DNA of 64,000 nucleotides from Macrolepiota albuminosa (GCA_027475525.1 JAMWFC010000031.1:434001-498000), one strand, 5' to 3'; numbered from the stretch's first letter, positions 45,497 through 57,838 are shown. Notes: generated by a model from the letters alone, not told the origin. Translations and numbers: made by a program.

Positions 45497-47637
45497 ATGT
45501 CGCGCCACTCTACCCCTAATTGTTTGCCTATGCCACCCCTGCCTGGTGATAACTCAACTGCTTCATGGCTACGCTACGAGGAGCGCCGAGAAATATACGA
45601 GTGCTGTCTAGACAAGTGGCAGATAGCAGCCCTTTTCCAGCAGAGTAAGTAGTTTCCCGGCATGTCTGCGTACTCACCAGGCACACCCTCCCCCCCAGAG
45701 ATGGCAGGCCGGTCTATGGGATCAAGTTCATCGACACTGACATCCGACCCATTGGCACCAGAGAGGAGCACGCAGACAGCCGGTCCGAGCAGCTCAGTCC
45801 AATCAGCACCTGCTGCGAGCTCGTCGACGTGTACTGAACAGCCTGTTCTTGGGCCCGGTCAGGTATGGCGAGTCCCAGCAACGAAGTAGATCCCTCAAGC
45901 CAATGTGACACTGGAGCAATTTGCCACGGCCCAAAACCGGCACCGTGGCCCTCCCACCCTCAAGTGGTGTCAGAACAAGGGTCCTGTGAGTGTTCTCCTG
46001 GCCCAGTTGCGTGTCCTAACCATCACCAGTGCTCGTTATGCTCATGTCAAGGTGAACCATGCGAATTCGAGGCACCAGTGGCAAAATCTTGCAGGGATAA
46101 TTCTGTGTGTGTTTTCTGTTGAGCCCGGCACGAGCGATGCTCCGTGGCTCAGGCATGGAAGGCATCTTGCATGAGCAAAGAACAGGGGTGGGACATGACC
46201 TGGGTGCTGAGCCAGTTGGCTAGTGCATCCAGATCGAGGGCCAAGGAGTCGGGTGAGGCACAGGCTGGGAGTTCATTGAGAGGAAGGAAGGTGAAGGCGT
46301 CGACTACACAGCAGGATAAGGGGAAGTGCAGAGCTTCACCTGCGTTGATGGAGGAAGCGCCAACAGCTCGGCATGATAAGGGAAAGTGCTGAGCATTGCC
46401 GGAGCCATACTTCGGGAAGGCAAGGAATTTGGGTTCAATATTATTTAATCATGCGTGCGGACATGCAAATACAAAGTCATTGAGTGTGGGTAATGTGCCC
46501 AGGTCAAAGGGTGAGGAGTCAAGTGGAGCACGGCCTGAGGGTTCATCGAAAGATGTGGGGTCGGTTGAGATGCAGACTGAGGGTTCATCGCAAGGAGGAA
46601 GGGTAGAAGCGTCATCTCTGCAACAGGACAAAGGGAAGTGCCGAGCTTCAACCGAGTCGGTGGAGATGATAGGGTACAAGCGTGCGCGGAGGTTCCCAAG
46701 CTTGGACATGTCAGATATCTGTGAAATCCCCCCGATACCTGCCCAATCGTCTATTGATGAGGAAACGCGCTAGCAGTTGCAGGAGGCCCTGGCAAATGGG
46801 TACCGGGTAACATTACAGCTGCACCACATGCGAGAGGATCTTCAGCGGGAACGACGTGCTTGGGAGGCCATGTGGGAAGAGAGGAATGCGGCTATTCGTG
46901 ACAGGGACAGAGCATTTAGAGACAGGGATGCCGCTTTAGTGGCACGCGTGGCTATCGAAGATGAGTTGGCTGGTTTGCAAGCGCGAGTAGAGAATATCAA
47001 GAATTGAGGGTCAGACAATGCGGCACCCGGGGCGTCGGAGATAGAGGAGGTACAACAGGCAATACGGCAAGTGGAGGTGGCACAGCCATGGATTTTAAGG
47101 AGGAGGAACTGGCTGTTGAACACGTTGGCATTGTCCCATGAAGATGTTATGTGTAAGTGACCCTATGTCCCATACCATATACCTGATACATCTTCACGCC
47201 CAGGAGTGGTGCGCGAGTACCGACTGTTATTGGATGGTAGTTCCTCAGCGTTCACCCTCATCCAGCAAGGGCTGCCCCAGCAGATCCCACCAGAGATTAC
47301 GCAAGGAATCGATCAGTTGGGAGGTCTGTTAGCAGTGCACCGACACAGGAATGCAGTGACACCGGGAACTTGGATGGAAGTGGCAGCGGACGCTGGCCAG
47401 CCCATGCCAACACAGAATGAAATAATCGCAATGTTGGTATCAACTTTAGAAGAAGAAATGACAACAGCAGAGGCAGGTAAAGCCACAGTGATGGCAGCAA
47501 TGACAAGCAGAGGGGCAGTGGCAACAGCGGCGATGGTCGAAGCAGCAGCAGCAGCAACGACAACCATGGGAGAGACAGAGGAGGAAGATGAGGTTGGCCC
47601 TAAATGTTGTACATTTTATATGCCATACTGTATATAG
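45497..47637 (+). pseudogene. Retroelement-type accessory ORF, decayed
   Basis: Begins MSRHSTPNCLPMPP at 45497 with a probable intron at about 45645-45680. It continues through a Ser/Pro/Thr-rich region to a TAG near 45887, then in further frames a repeated short module (QQDKGKCRAS) and a coiled-coil segment rich in Arg/Asp (RDRAFRDRDAALVARV, 46777-47007). A final exon (VREYRLLLDGSSSAF ... IPPEITQGIDQLGGL, 47206-47637) has an Ala/Thr/Glu-rich end. Several stops and frame changes break it. The arrangement of a Ser-rich region, RDRD coiled coil and globular end resembles accessory proteins found beside mushroom retroelements; this resemblance is from memory. Confidence 0.5.
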
Positions 47638-48344
47638 TGTACTACAGATGTAGATAGTGTACTACATTGGACTACCGGGCTATATATCAGGATGGTGTGA
47701 TACCGACAATGTTTCATTGCGGACGTTATAAGTGATCGGATGACTTGTACATGCTAATAATCAATTGTATTTAACAAGCCTATGTTATCACAATCACAAT
47801 TTCCAATAGAAAAAGTCTTCAGACAAAGGAAATTTACCGGTTTCTATTGTAAAACCTAGCTACAAAACAGGCAACAGGTTTCTTTGCCCCTTTTTTGATA
47901 AAAAACAAATTATGGCCTCAGTAGTGAAGTATTAATGTAATTATTAGCTGCACCAATACCAATGATTAATAAAGGGTCTTCTACTATTATTATGAAACCG
48001 TTCCACTAAAGACGTTTAATTGATAAGAGCTTTACTGACAATAGAGCAAAGACGACGTACCATTCAATGTTCCTCATGATAATTGCGCCTAAGGCTCCAA
48101 TGACAGTGGACACCGAACACCGCATAAACCCAGCAGCGTGTGTTTAGTCTTAACGTCTAGCTACGGGTATAGAATGTATATATAGATATTCTACTAACTA
48201 CAATAAAAATAACTAGAAACAGAATGTTTAGTATGAGTGTTTCGATATGCATAAAGCGAACATACCTCTAGTCACTACAATAAAAATAACTAGAAACAGA
48301 ATGTTTAGTATGAGTGTTTCGATATGCATAAAGCGAACATACCT
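47638..48344. other. AT-rich, no gene seen
   Basis: Short repeats of 'gtgtactaca' near 47637-47665; otherwise no structure recognised. Confidence 0.4.
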
Positions 48345-48350
48345 CTAGTC
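48197..48350. repeat. 77-bp tandem duplication at the end of a minus-strand frame
   Basis: Units 48197-48273 and 48274-48350 are identical. Confidence 0.95.
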
Positions 48351-48690
48351 GAGCATGAAAATATTTGCCTTGACTATGCCCAGATCTACTTGATGAGGTA
48401 TTGTTACGTTGCCGCACTGCGCATAACATTGAGCAAGTTCGAACGTCAAGAACACTTCACGTACCAATTCCTTTCCACATGAAGTGAAATCAGGCTCATT
48501 AGGCTCGTGGCATACTATATGTTTGGTGACGATGAGCTTTGCATTCCACTTGACCTCTTTCAAAGCATCTGAGTAAGTCCAAACTTCATCAAGCCATTGA
48601 TTTTTGTGAGTATGGAATGCGGCAACAAGAATTCCTCGTCCATCGAAAGCTTTTGTTGTGAGATGGGTCCATTTGTCACGATATGTATAG
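48345..48690 (-). pseudogene. Unrecognised coding-like exon
   Basis: The minus reading YTYRDKWTHLTTKAFDGRGI ... NQWLDEVWTYSDALKEV ... CGKELVREVFLTFELAQCY is continuous and protein-like, ending at 48345. No family recognised. It may belong with the frame at 48761-49368, but I could not join them confidently. Confidence 0.35.
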
Positions 48691-48760
48691 CTCCTGACTC
48701 AAGGTCAATGAACGAGCAAACCAAGAGGTCAAAACATACAGAAAAATGAGATGAGCGGGT

Positions 48761-49368
48761 CTAATATGATACAGCACATCTGAATATCTCTCCATCATCT
48801 GGAGAATCCCGTGACAATACATGGTGCGCATCTTGATTCCAGAGGGGCAGTGGGAGGATGTGTGAGGGCGCCACAATAGGATATTGCGGTAGTGCTCCAT
48901 GTGGTAGTAAATTGAGGATGAAAGAACATGTTGAATGTCTTTGAACATATGTCTTGCTAGTGCAAACAACAAAATCCCAGTCCGTAACAGCATTTGAAAA
49001 TGCTGAAGTCCGTAACATCATTATACGAGCATCCTGGGAGCACTCTAGATTATGGCTCGTCGACGCACAATGGCCGCTTAAACAGTGAATGTCTTGCTGG
49101 TAAGGGTCGTAGCGTGCCGAGTCGTCTCTGCCATCATACTTAGAGGAAGGAGCACCACAAAGGGGCACACGAGGGAGCAGAGAAGGACATAAAGGAAAAA
49201 ATAGTGGGACAATGTAGAGAAGCTTGGATTGGAGAAGACATCAAATTGAGTAGTACGTGCCTTGGTTTTGGGGAATGAAGCATATAAACACCTCTGCTTA
49301 GGCGAGGAGATACTTGGAATCATGATGTCAATGATACGGTGGTGGCGACCTGTATTTGTCATGAACAC
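48761..49368 (-). other. Possible minus-strand gene fragment with hydrophobic segment
   Basis: Frame 49368-49078 contains a strongly hydrophobic stretch (HYFFLYVLLCSLVCPFVVLL), and an overlapping frame 49168-48761 contains ARIMMLRTSAFSNAVTDWDF. Together they could be exons of one gene ending toward 48345. Low support. Confidence 0.25.
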
Positions 49369-49549
49369 ATCAATAAGGGATATAGAAACAGTGACGGCGA
49401 ATAACCACGAGAAAATGCATATGATTTGGAGTAGAGTCTGAAGTAAGTAGTATGAGAATCCGAATCACTGTCGGAAGAGTCAGAATAAGAATATTTAAAT
49501 TTGAGCATAGCCTGTTGTTGCTCCATGTTAAGCCGTGGTGCATTAATAA

Positions 49550-50005
49550 TTGGTCATAATGATGGCTTGTCGCATGGAGGCGGCTGCCATTAATGACAAG
49601 AGGCTGCAACGCCTTGATCACTATGAAACACCTCAGTCTCTTGCTCAGTGGGATGGGTGGCGTAAAGCCACTATTGGCAATTGCCAATGCCTAATGCTCC
49701 AGCAGCAGGAGAGTTGTCATGTGTTTGATGACGCATTCATCAAGGGGATATATCTCCTTATTGGGCAAGACATTCATGCTCAAGAAATCTGGATGTGCCA
49801 GTACTCATCTGACGATGGGGATCTACCTGATCCCCAACCACCTACTCCAGGGCCAACTTTTGACCCCACTATTACGCTGTCCCTGCTATGGGACTATGAT
49901 GATTCCTTGCCTCTGGCAGGGCCATCAGACACCTTTCATGAGCCCACACCTGAGGATGAACTCCTCGACTATGATATGGACGACACAACTGCTGATCCAT
50001 TCTAG
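49550..50005 (+). CDS. Unrecognised small protein, acidic C-terminus
   Basis: 151 codons, starting at one of the ATGs near 49559-49576. N-terminal half: NDKRLQRLDHYETPQSLAQWDGWRK. C-terminal half is Asp/Pro/Glu-rich (SDDGDLPDPQPPTPGP, EPTPEDELLDYDMDDT). Next to retroelement debris, so possibly a retroelement accessory frame. No motif known to me. Confidence 0.35.
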   Translation: MVIMMACRMEAAAINDKRLQRLDHYETPQSLAQWDGWRKATIGNCQCLMLQQQESCHVFDDAFIKGIYLLIGQDIHAQEIWMCQYSSDDGDLPDPQPPTPGPTFDPTITLSLLWDYDDSLPLAGPSDTFHEPTPEDELLDYDMDDTTADPF

Positions 50006-50139
50006 GAGCCTGGAGACTCTCCAATTGCCCCCATCTCTGACTTACCAATGGCCTGACCATTGTGGTGCTTTGAGACCATAGTTCAGTCTGATTGAGGAGT
50101 GTGTAGCGTAGTCTGCTGTGTGGTGTTGGCCACATAGCT

Positions 50140-50900
50140 TTTACTTAGTTTAGTAGTTGAACATTATATTATATTTATTATAATATAATAATAGTTATAT
50201 AATTATAAATACCTAGCTACCTGCTGCTTATTAAGCAGCTTATTTTGTATTCATTCTACATACTCAATAGACCGGACTGGTCTGATTCTGTGTAGTGTGA
50301 ACTGTAAGCTCTCACAACTCTCGTAACTCCATTACAAGTACACTGCTATGTTCTGGGCATAGTCATTCAAGATATTATAGAACTCTTGTACACCCAGCCT
50401 CTCAGTGTATTTTGCAGACTAAAAGTCCCACCATGCATCTTACAATGTAGAGAGGTGTATGAATTGATTGTACAGTCTAGTAAGAACTCCTTTAAATATC
50501 CAGTCCTATTGGATCCAATTGATGTGCAATACTGCTTGTTGAAACCAACTCATGGCCTCTCTGGCCAAGAACTTGGGCAGAACAAAAATCTGTTCTCATT
50601 CCATATGGTCTCCACTATATAAACATATGGCAAGATGGGTGCACATGGTCTATTGCCCAGTCTTCCAGGTCACTAAACTTGGAAGCTCTGGAGTATGCTT
50701 GGATGTGCCTGCTGTCTGCTTTGCACAGCTTCACACCATCCAACAACTGTAAGGTTACTCCCAAGGCATCATTGACTACTCAATGAAGATGGTCATGCAT
50801 GGTGTCATGATGCATACATATGGCCTTATGCTGGCCTGGCAATCTAGTGGCTAAATCAGCAGCTTGAGGAAGTAATTTCTCTTGTCCACCCTGTGGAAGA
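50140..50900. other. AT-rich, LTR-like debris
   Basis: A TA-rich block (50160-50215) followed by 'ctacctgctgcttattaagcagct' resembles promoter/R regions of fungal LTRs, but no paired end was found. No gene seen. Confidence 0.3.
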
Positions 50901-52438
50901 TGTTTGGAGCTTCCTTGACTGAGGGCATAGTTGCCTTCTACTTGGGTAGCCAATCTATGGTGTTTATGCTGATATCTACTAGAGACATCACATCTTGTTG
51001 GTGTCTTCTTGATCATGATCAGTGTGCTGCCCTGGTTCTGGAGAAGATTGATTCTCCTGACCCTGTGTGGTGAACTGACAATGCATCTCATCAATGGGCT
51101 TAGTGCCCTCGAATATAATGCCCTGATTGTCTATAAGGAAATACCCCTTAGTCCTAAGATTGCTATTGCGTATTTGTTGGTATATGATGTGGTTACTCAT
51201 TGACTCAGCCATTGGCATGCATGGCATCATAGATGCTTTACTTTCCACTTTGAAAGCCATGCTAGCTTAATCTTCTAGACCTGGATTATTTGTCCTGGGA
51301 TCTTGGGTAGTGTGAAATGGCCTGAGCTGGAGCTTGAAAAGAGAATAGTATTGTCAGGCAATGGATGATGAAGTATCTCAGCCAAATGAGATACTCTTTG
51401 ATGAGTATCAGTAACTATGCAGAAGCAGAAGTAGTCTATGCCTACTTGACTTCACACTCTAAATGAGAGTGAGCTGAGGATTACTGCCCTCAGAGAGAAG
51501 TAGGCATGCTCAATATCAAAAAGCAGATGTGGTTGCATACTCATGCAGAGTAATATGCAACAAAGACAAGGGTAAAACTGAGGATTTTATGTGAGGAGAT
51601 ATTTCCATCCTGCAACAGCAGTGGCAGGAAGAATTCACAGACATTCTGAATGGTACCAAGGAGCTACCCCTTTGGCAGGAGGTTAACTACAAAATAAACC
51701 TTATTGATGAGAATAAGGTATACAAATACCACTTGCTGCAATGCCCTATGGTGTTGCAGCAGCATTTGTGAAACAAGACCAACCAGTATTTGAAGGCTCA
51801 GTAGTGGGAGGCTAGACCAGCCTCCCAAGCCCATGCCTTTACTGTGCATTCTGAAGAAGAACAGAACACTGAGAACTGTGTTGGATGCCTATCAACACAA
51901 TGATAATACTGTAAAGAATATGACCTCTTTACTGGACCAGGAAGTAAATTGGTAAGATGTACATGAGCAAAATTCAGGTCAAAGATCAACCTTACAGATG
52001 CTTATATGTAAGCAAGTACAAATCTGAGTGACTGACATACCCAAGACAGTATTCTTGTTGATCACAGAAACATATGTTAGTAACATCATGCAGATTCAGA
52101 TTGGAGACTGTAATGCTCCAGCAATATTTCAGGGGTTGATGACCTTCATATTTCAAGATGTCAATGTCATTGGGCAGTTTATCCATATATATCTAAACAA
52201 TATAGTTGTCTATTTGAATTCTATCCAGAACTAAAAACAGCATCTTTGGGTCATTTTCAAACAATTGAAGTTGAATTTATTGAACCTCAAACAGAAAAAG
52301 TGTGAACTCTACTCTGAGACAATTGACTGTCTTGGTTATATAATCAACAGTCAGGGTATTCTCTCTGATCAGAACAAGCTAGATCATATTCAGGAGTGGC
52401 AAGTACCCTGAATGTATAATGATATTCATGTCAGGGGA
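50900..52438 (+). pseudogene. Degenerate Ty3/Gypsy pol fragment (gypsy 3)
   Basis: Many stops, but reverse transcriptase blocks can be read. They include ELPLWQEVNYKINLIDE near 51665, VLDAYQHNDNTVKNMTSLLDQ near 51880-51945, MQIQIGDCNAPAIFQGLM near 52090 and CELYSETIDCLGYII near 52300. The active site reads IYLNNIVVY (about 52185-52212), with both catalytic Asp replaced by Asn. Upstream stretches (50950-51650) resemble a decayed protease region. The reading stops at MYNDIH, where an LTR begins. Confidence 0.7.
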
Positions 52439-53446
52439 CTCCTCATGTCTTCTCTCTTTTACTCCTTATTCCTTCCTTCTCCCTTCATTTATTTCTTTAT
52501 TTCTTCTTTCATTCTTTCACTTTACTGCTTCTATTCGTTCAACACTATCTATTAGTACTACTTTTAGTCTTTGAGGTGCCCTGGTTCTTGTCAGTGGACC
52601 AGTGTCTGGACTATTTCCAACCCTATTTCAAGCTTAGTCCAACAATGCACCCACTCTTAGCACATCCAAATGATCACTTAGCCTATCCTATCCTCTTTTG
52701 TCTTCTAGTGGTCAGTCTTGATGAGTCATATGCATGGACCTTACTTAGCATTGATTATTGTTAGTCATACTCCATTACATACCAGGGCCTAATTAGTTAA
52801 GCAGTATTAGTAATAGCACAGCCACCAATGTAGTATATAAAGGCAGCCTGTAGATAGAATATCCACAGGCTGAACAATAGCAGTGTTCTTCTGGCCTACA
52901 CACTGAACCTACTGTAAGCTGTCTAGCAATGTCTGACTGCTTGGTTAGCCTTGCCAGTCCCTTGCCTGACTCTTGCTTGCCTCTATGCCTGCTTGCCTCT
53001 ACGCCTGCTTGACTCCTGCTTGTCACCAGTGCTCACTGGCTCTGTGGAAAGAGTTTTGCAGACATTAAGTGTTCTCTTTACAACTTTTTAGCTATCATTC
53101 AGACAAGTGTGGCCCCTTCAACACCACATACAGACTACTTATATAAGCTGGAGTTTGCCTTTCTGACTTCCAAAGTCTGGAGTTTTTCTGCCTTATTTGT
53201 GCAATTGTTTGTTCAAGCAATTTTTGAGTTTTTCAAGGTTTTGTTGTCCTGTACAGTTGTTTTCCATGCTTCAGAGGCTCCAAAGCATCAATCCTGGTGT
53301 AGGGAATCTCTAGACTTGTTCTCTTTGAATCTCCCTCTGCCAGGTGGATAGTTATTATGATATTGTTAGTATATACTCTAATATACTTTGGATCTTCCTC
53401 TGCCAGCTGTGTGACTGAGCCATAGCCTCTAGAGGTTACCCTTACA
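52439..53446 (+). repeat. Diverged LTR of the gypsy 2 family
   Basis: Reads TGTCAGGGGACTCC ... CCCTTACA and aligns along its length with the gypsy 2 LTR in reverse orientation. Without the nested insert its length is 514 bp against 520. It is clearly older than gypsy 2. No matching target duplication was found (attca and gaatt flank it). Confidence 0.85.
52589..53082 (+). repeat. Putative solo LTR nested in the older LTR
   Basis: A 494-bp insert (TGTCAGTGGACC ... CTTTACA) interrupts the surrounding LTR. It has TG...CA ends and a TATATAAAGG box at about 52834. The flanks gttct and acttt occupy exactly the place of a 5-bp target duplication and differ only by transitions, after which the host LTR resumes at 'ttagc'. 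Confidence 0.6.
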
Positions 53447-53887
53447 GAATTCCTCCTTCATACATTCAATATTTTCTTTGAGGTGGTTGTTCAGGAACTC
53501 ATTGTACCCACCTTCTAGTTTTATCCAGTGGTTATCTTGAGGTATGGACTGTACTAAAGAGTTTCCTACATTCCTTATAATAATAATCTACTTCTGGGGA
53601 GGGAGGGGATCTTTCTCCTTTTACATGAGTTTTGGAAACTTTATTTTCTATTGCAGGACGAGTCTTGCTCTAAAGAGTGGAAAGTTTCTTGGCCCACTGG
53701 TTGACAGGTTTAAACTCCAACCATAGTGGTGGTTTGGAACAAGAGCCCCTTCACTGCTGGAACTGAAAAATGTTTCCATTGGAAAAAGTGTTTTTAAAGA
53801 CTGTTTCTATCTGAAATTGGCATATGGGAAATGGTATAACATGTTTTTTTACACTTTTTCCAATGAAAATACCTTTCAGCATCAGCA
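53447..53887. other. Unassigned sequence between LTR and SINE
   Basis: The minus strand from about 53535 to 53447 reads WIKLEGGYNEFLNNHLKENI, coding-like but short. 53760-53870 contains an imperfect inverted repeat (tccattggaaaaagtg / cactttttccaatgaaa). No gene recognised. Confidence 0.35.
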
Positions 53888-54243
53888 GTGCTTGGTTTCT
53901 TTTCTTTTTTTCTTTTTTTTTGAGGAGCATTACCACTTAAGGTAGCAATCAGCAACCAACAACTACAGCCCCATTTGGGGTTTAGCTCCATCATTCCCGC
54001 TGGGGCGGTAGAGAGACTTGTCTCTACCTTTGTGTCCAGGAGAGGAATGCATTCAGGCAAACCAGTGGTTCTGGTAGTGTGGGACTCAATCTCATTGGAT
54101 AATACCCACCCCCCCCCCTAGTGATTGATCAGGGGGCATGATTTGAACTTGGGATCTCCTGCAATTTGTCAGTTGATCCTTAACCCTAGGCCAGGTGCGA
54201 TGGTGCCACTACTCCATCGCGTCCCCGTGCTTTGTTTCTTTTC
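53888..54243 (-). mobile_element. tRNA-derived SINE with target duplication
   Basis: The body 54226 down to 53905 (minus) starts GGGGACGCGATGGAG. It has an A box TGGCCTAGGGT (54193-54183) and a B-box-like AGTTCAAATCA (about 54149-54139), 44 nt apart as in tRNA promoters, and ends in an A-rich tail (about 53921-53905). The flanks 53888-53904 and 54227-54243 are a 17-bp direct repeat with one mismatch, the expected target duplication of LINE-driven insertion. Confidence 0.7.
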
Positions 54244-54991
54244 CACGTGAGCGAGTTGTTTCCTCCACGTGACCCAGCTTTCAAAGGGGTCGTTTGGCTA
54301 AGATGCCATGTGGGGTGAACTCATGCCCTCAACTTGAACTCTAATGATCAGAACCTTATTATGACATGTCGGCTCTGTATGAAGAAATCCATAAGTGATA
54401 CCGCTCTCATGTCGGCTCCCTCCTTTGGCTAGTATTCCGACAGATACTTCATGCATTGGACAAGACATGAATAGCTCCCTTCTCTGTTCCTTTGGAAATT
54501 CTATTGGCCACTGGAGTGAACTTCCTTGGACTGATTGAGTCCGACATTAATACGCGCAGTCAGTGAACAAGTAATTGTTACGATATATGTGGCCAAAATG
54601 TAGCTGTGATTGCGTTATAAGTCCTGATCAGAACCTTATTACGACATGTCGGCTCTGTCTATGACAAGATTCGTAAGTGATACCGCTTTCATGTCGGCTC
54701 CCTCCTTTAGCTAATATTCCGACAGATACTCCATGTGTTGGACAAGGCATGAATCGTTCCCTTTTCTTTACTCCAGGAAAGTCTATTGGCCACTGAGTGA
54801 CCTTCCTAGGACTTATTGAGTCCGACATTGATGCGCGCAGTCAGTGGACAAGTCATTGTTACGACATATATGGTCAAAATGTAGTAAGTATGCCCCATGA
54901 TGTCTTGTGTTGAAAATGTAAGAACACATGATCCTTCCTTTAAAATGAGGCCATTGAAGTGCAGACTTGAGACAAAAAATCGTCCCAGAAG

Positions 54992-56233
54992 ATGTCCCTT
55001 GAAGTTTCTGCAACTGTCTTCACGCTCCCTGATATTCTTGCCGACTGGCCTTGGAAGCGTAATGTCCATCCAGGCTCAAGTCTCGAGGCCAAGATCAGAT
55101 CATCGGCATGGATTCAGAGTTTCATTGCGACCATACCACGTTTGAAAGAAGTATATGATCGTGGCGATTTTTGTGCGTATATCTGAACTACGACCTTGAT
55201 ATCAATTATTTAACCTCATTAGACTTGCTCTCCTCTCTTGCATATCCCTTGGAAAATGAAGGTTTGCATACTTCGAGCCTCTCCTACATTAGAAACATGA
55301 CCTTGACACATGCAGATGTTTTCCGTGTGGGATGTTATCTCATGAATTGGTTCTACTTCTTTGATGAGTCTACTGACATTGCAACGACGCAACAAGTTCA
55401 GGACTTTGCCACTATCGCCATGGATGCTATGTGCAATCCTGACAAGGCAAGGCCAGTGGACGAACACATAATTGGAGAGGCTACTCGACAGTGCGTCCCG
55501 AGACATCAGACAGACGTGAAACTTTAGTCATGTGTCCACTCGTTCAGATTTTGGCAGTTGGCTTCGCAATATGCGTCTCTGGGTGCACACCGTCGCTTTA
55601 TCGATACAATGGACAAATTTACTGTCTCTATTGTTCAACAAGCTCAAGATCGTGCTGGAAAATACATCAGGAGCATTGACGAATACTTTTTTCTCCGCCG
55701 CGACACGATTGGAGTAAAGCCGTCGCTTGTGGTCTTGGAATTTGGGCTCAGTCTTCCGGATGAAGTCTTTGAAGATCCTGTTATTCAGAGACTCGTCGAT
55801 GTCGTTGTCGATATGATCATTCTCAGTAATGTAAGCTTTTGATTTTCCACTTCTCTTTGTATATCCCATGTCAATCACTATTGATTAGGATATATGCTCT
55901 TATAATGTGGAGCAAGCCCGTGGCGATGATCATAACCTTGTCACCATCTTGATGCATCATGAGAACCTTGATTTGGATGGAGCGATGAAATGGATTGGTG
56001 ACTATGCCTCAAGGCGTGTGCAGAATTTCTTGGATGACCTCGATCATGTCCCATATCTTGGGGAGGAATTACAAAGTGATATGAAACACTACGTGAACGG
56101 CCTGGGCAACTGGGTCAGGGCAAATGACTGTTGGAACTTTGAGTGCCACAGGTACTTCGCCACAGGTGGGAAGGAAATCCAGCAGAATAGAAAAGTTGTT
56201 TTGCTTCCTCGGTCAGTGTCATGCCTTTTTTAA
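54992..56233 (+). CDS. Sesquiterpene synthase (class I), copy 2
   Basis: Exons 54992-55172, 55223-55261, 55316-55490, 55548-55830 and 55889-56233 join to 340 aa, the usual length for basidiomycete sesquiterpene synthases. Same motifs as copy 1: DESTD, LRRDT, NDICSYNVE and HRYF. Differences are conservative substitutions. The acceptor of intron 1 is TAG at 55220-55222 and decides the equivalent site in copy 1, giving GDFYLLSSLAYP. No duplication or stop interrupts it. Both paralogues therefore look capable of making enzyme. Confidence 0.92.
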
Positions 56234-57830
56234 GAGTGAAAGCTCTGCTGATCCCTATTCATTATTCAGTAGCAACGGTCTTTAAATCATTCTGTTGTTC
56301 AGTGTGTTGAGTACTGTAGGTGTAAAGGGTCTCTTGTTCTAGTAAACTGTTATAGGCGGACTATGCATTCAGCTCATGATGGTTGCATCAGCTCCTTTGA
56401 TAGTATTATGACAGAACAGTTTCCAGACTTTCCGGTGCCAATACTGAAATCTCCAAGATACAGAAGATTGATGACAAATTTTTCTTATGGAATTTACTTC
56501 TTCCTATTCTATAAAAGGTTTTGCACCTGACATATTTGGAATGCACCAATACACCTGTTAGAAAGCGCTGTGCATTTCAGGTCCCCAGCAGATGATTCAG
56601 CTGACCGCCTCTGGCTGTTGGACGATCAGTAGATCACCCAAAGACTATAGATTGAATGACTCTGTCTAAATATACCTGATAAATATGCCCTTAGCCTGGG
56701 TTACTTGCCATGGGTTGGGCTCTGATGGACAGGATGAACGATCGTTTCAAATGTGATTAATGGACATAGTCAAGGTCAAAAAGTCAGATTAAAAAGGTAC
56801 GTGGTAGAAAAAAATCGAAGATTTAAAATACATTGTTCCCCTCCCAACTCCGCAAAACGCTGCCATTGTACACCAGGATACTCGACTAATCTGACAAAAC
56901 TTCTGCAGAATCCAGATATCTCTGTCTTCTGTCTTCTGTCAAGTCCAAAGAGCGAGTCACTCCAAAGAATAGCACTTTTGTTAAAACCCTTTATTTAGTC
57001 TATCATAATATCAGACTGATATATGTATAAGCCTCGGTTCAACGTATGGTTGACTGAGGTGGGTGTATGAAGGCATAGTAATGTGTGCCTGTGACAATAG
57101 GGTAGTACTCCTGAGGGTCAATGGGAGGACCGAGGGAAGAAAAATGACAAGAGAGTGAGACGCCACAATAGCGAGGTTGATGGGTGGTATTAAGGACTCC
57201 AACAACATTGAACACCAAACTCATCGACTGGCGAACGAAAGGATAATCGTGCAAAGCTTGGCTGTCTAATCCATTCATTCACATTCTAAATGCTAATTCC
57301 GGCATCGTACTAGTACAACAACGGTGGAATGCTCCTCCTAGTACATCGTTGCCAGAGTTAACGCTAAACGTCATCTCCTCGGCTCACTCTCTCATGTAAT
57401 TGTGGAAAGCTCACACACATTTTGAGCTGTGAATCAGGCGTACTAGTACAACAACCGTAGCATGCTCTTACACAAGTGTCCATTGTCATACTCGCCTCTC
57501 TCTATATAATCTTATGCACTAATAATCATATCTCTGAAGCACGCTAACCCCTCTTTCTTCAGGCTTTCTTCCTTGATCCCTCCTACACAGTTTGAATCTT
57601 TGTTTCCTGATCACTGCCTGACGAGACGCCACTCTCCTAACATAATGATCTCCTAATTCATGTGTAATCTCCCTATTCCTTATTCCCTATTCACAGCACA
57701 CGATTGTGCATGTGCAAAGCCCCTCAATCCTCTGAGTGGGTCGCCCATCAAGGGCCCCTAGAATAATGAATGATCTAAGACAGCCCCTAACGCCACATAA
57801 CCCCGCTCATTTGTCAAGGTCTATCCTCAG
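56234..57830. other. Intergenic region, right segment copy
   Basis: Aligned with 3444-4870 with indels. Contains a CT-repeat-like insertion (ctgtcttctgtcttctgtc, 56922-56940) absent from the left copy. No gene seen. Confidence 0.45.
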
Positions 57831-57831
57831 G

Positions 57832-57838
57832 TATAAAA
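57832..57838 (+). promoter_or_regulatory. TATA box of Gly-rich gene, copy 2
   Basis: TATAAAA 106 bp before the ATG at 57938, same context as in copy 1. Confidence 0.65.
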
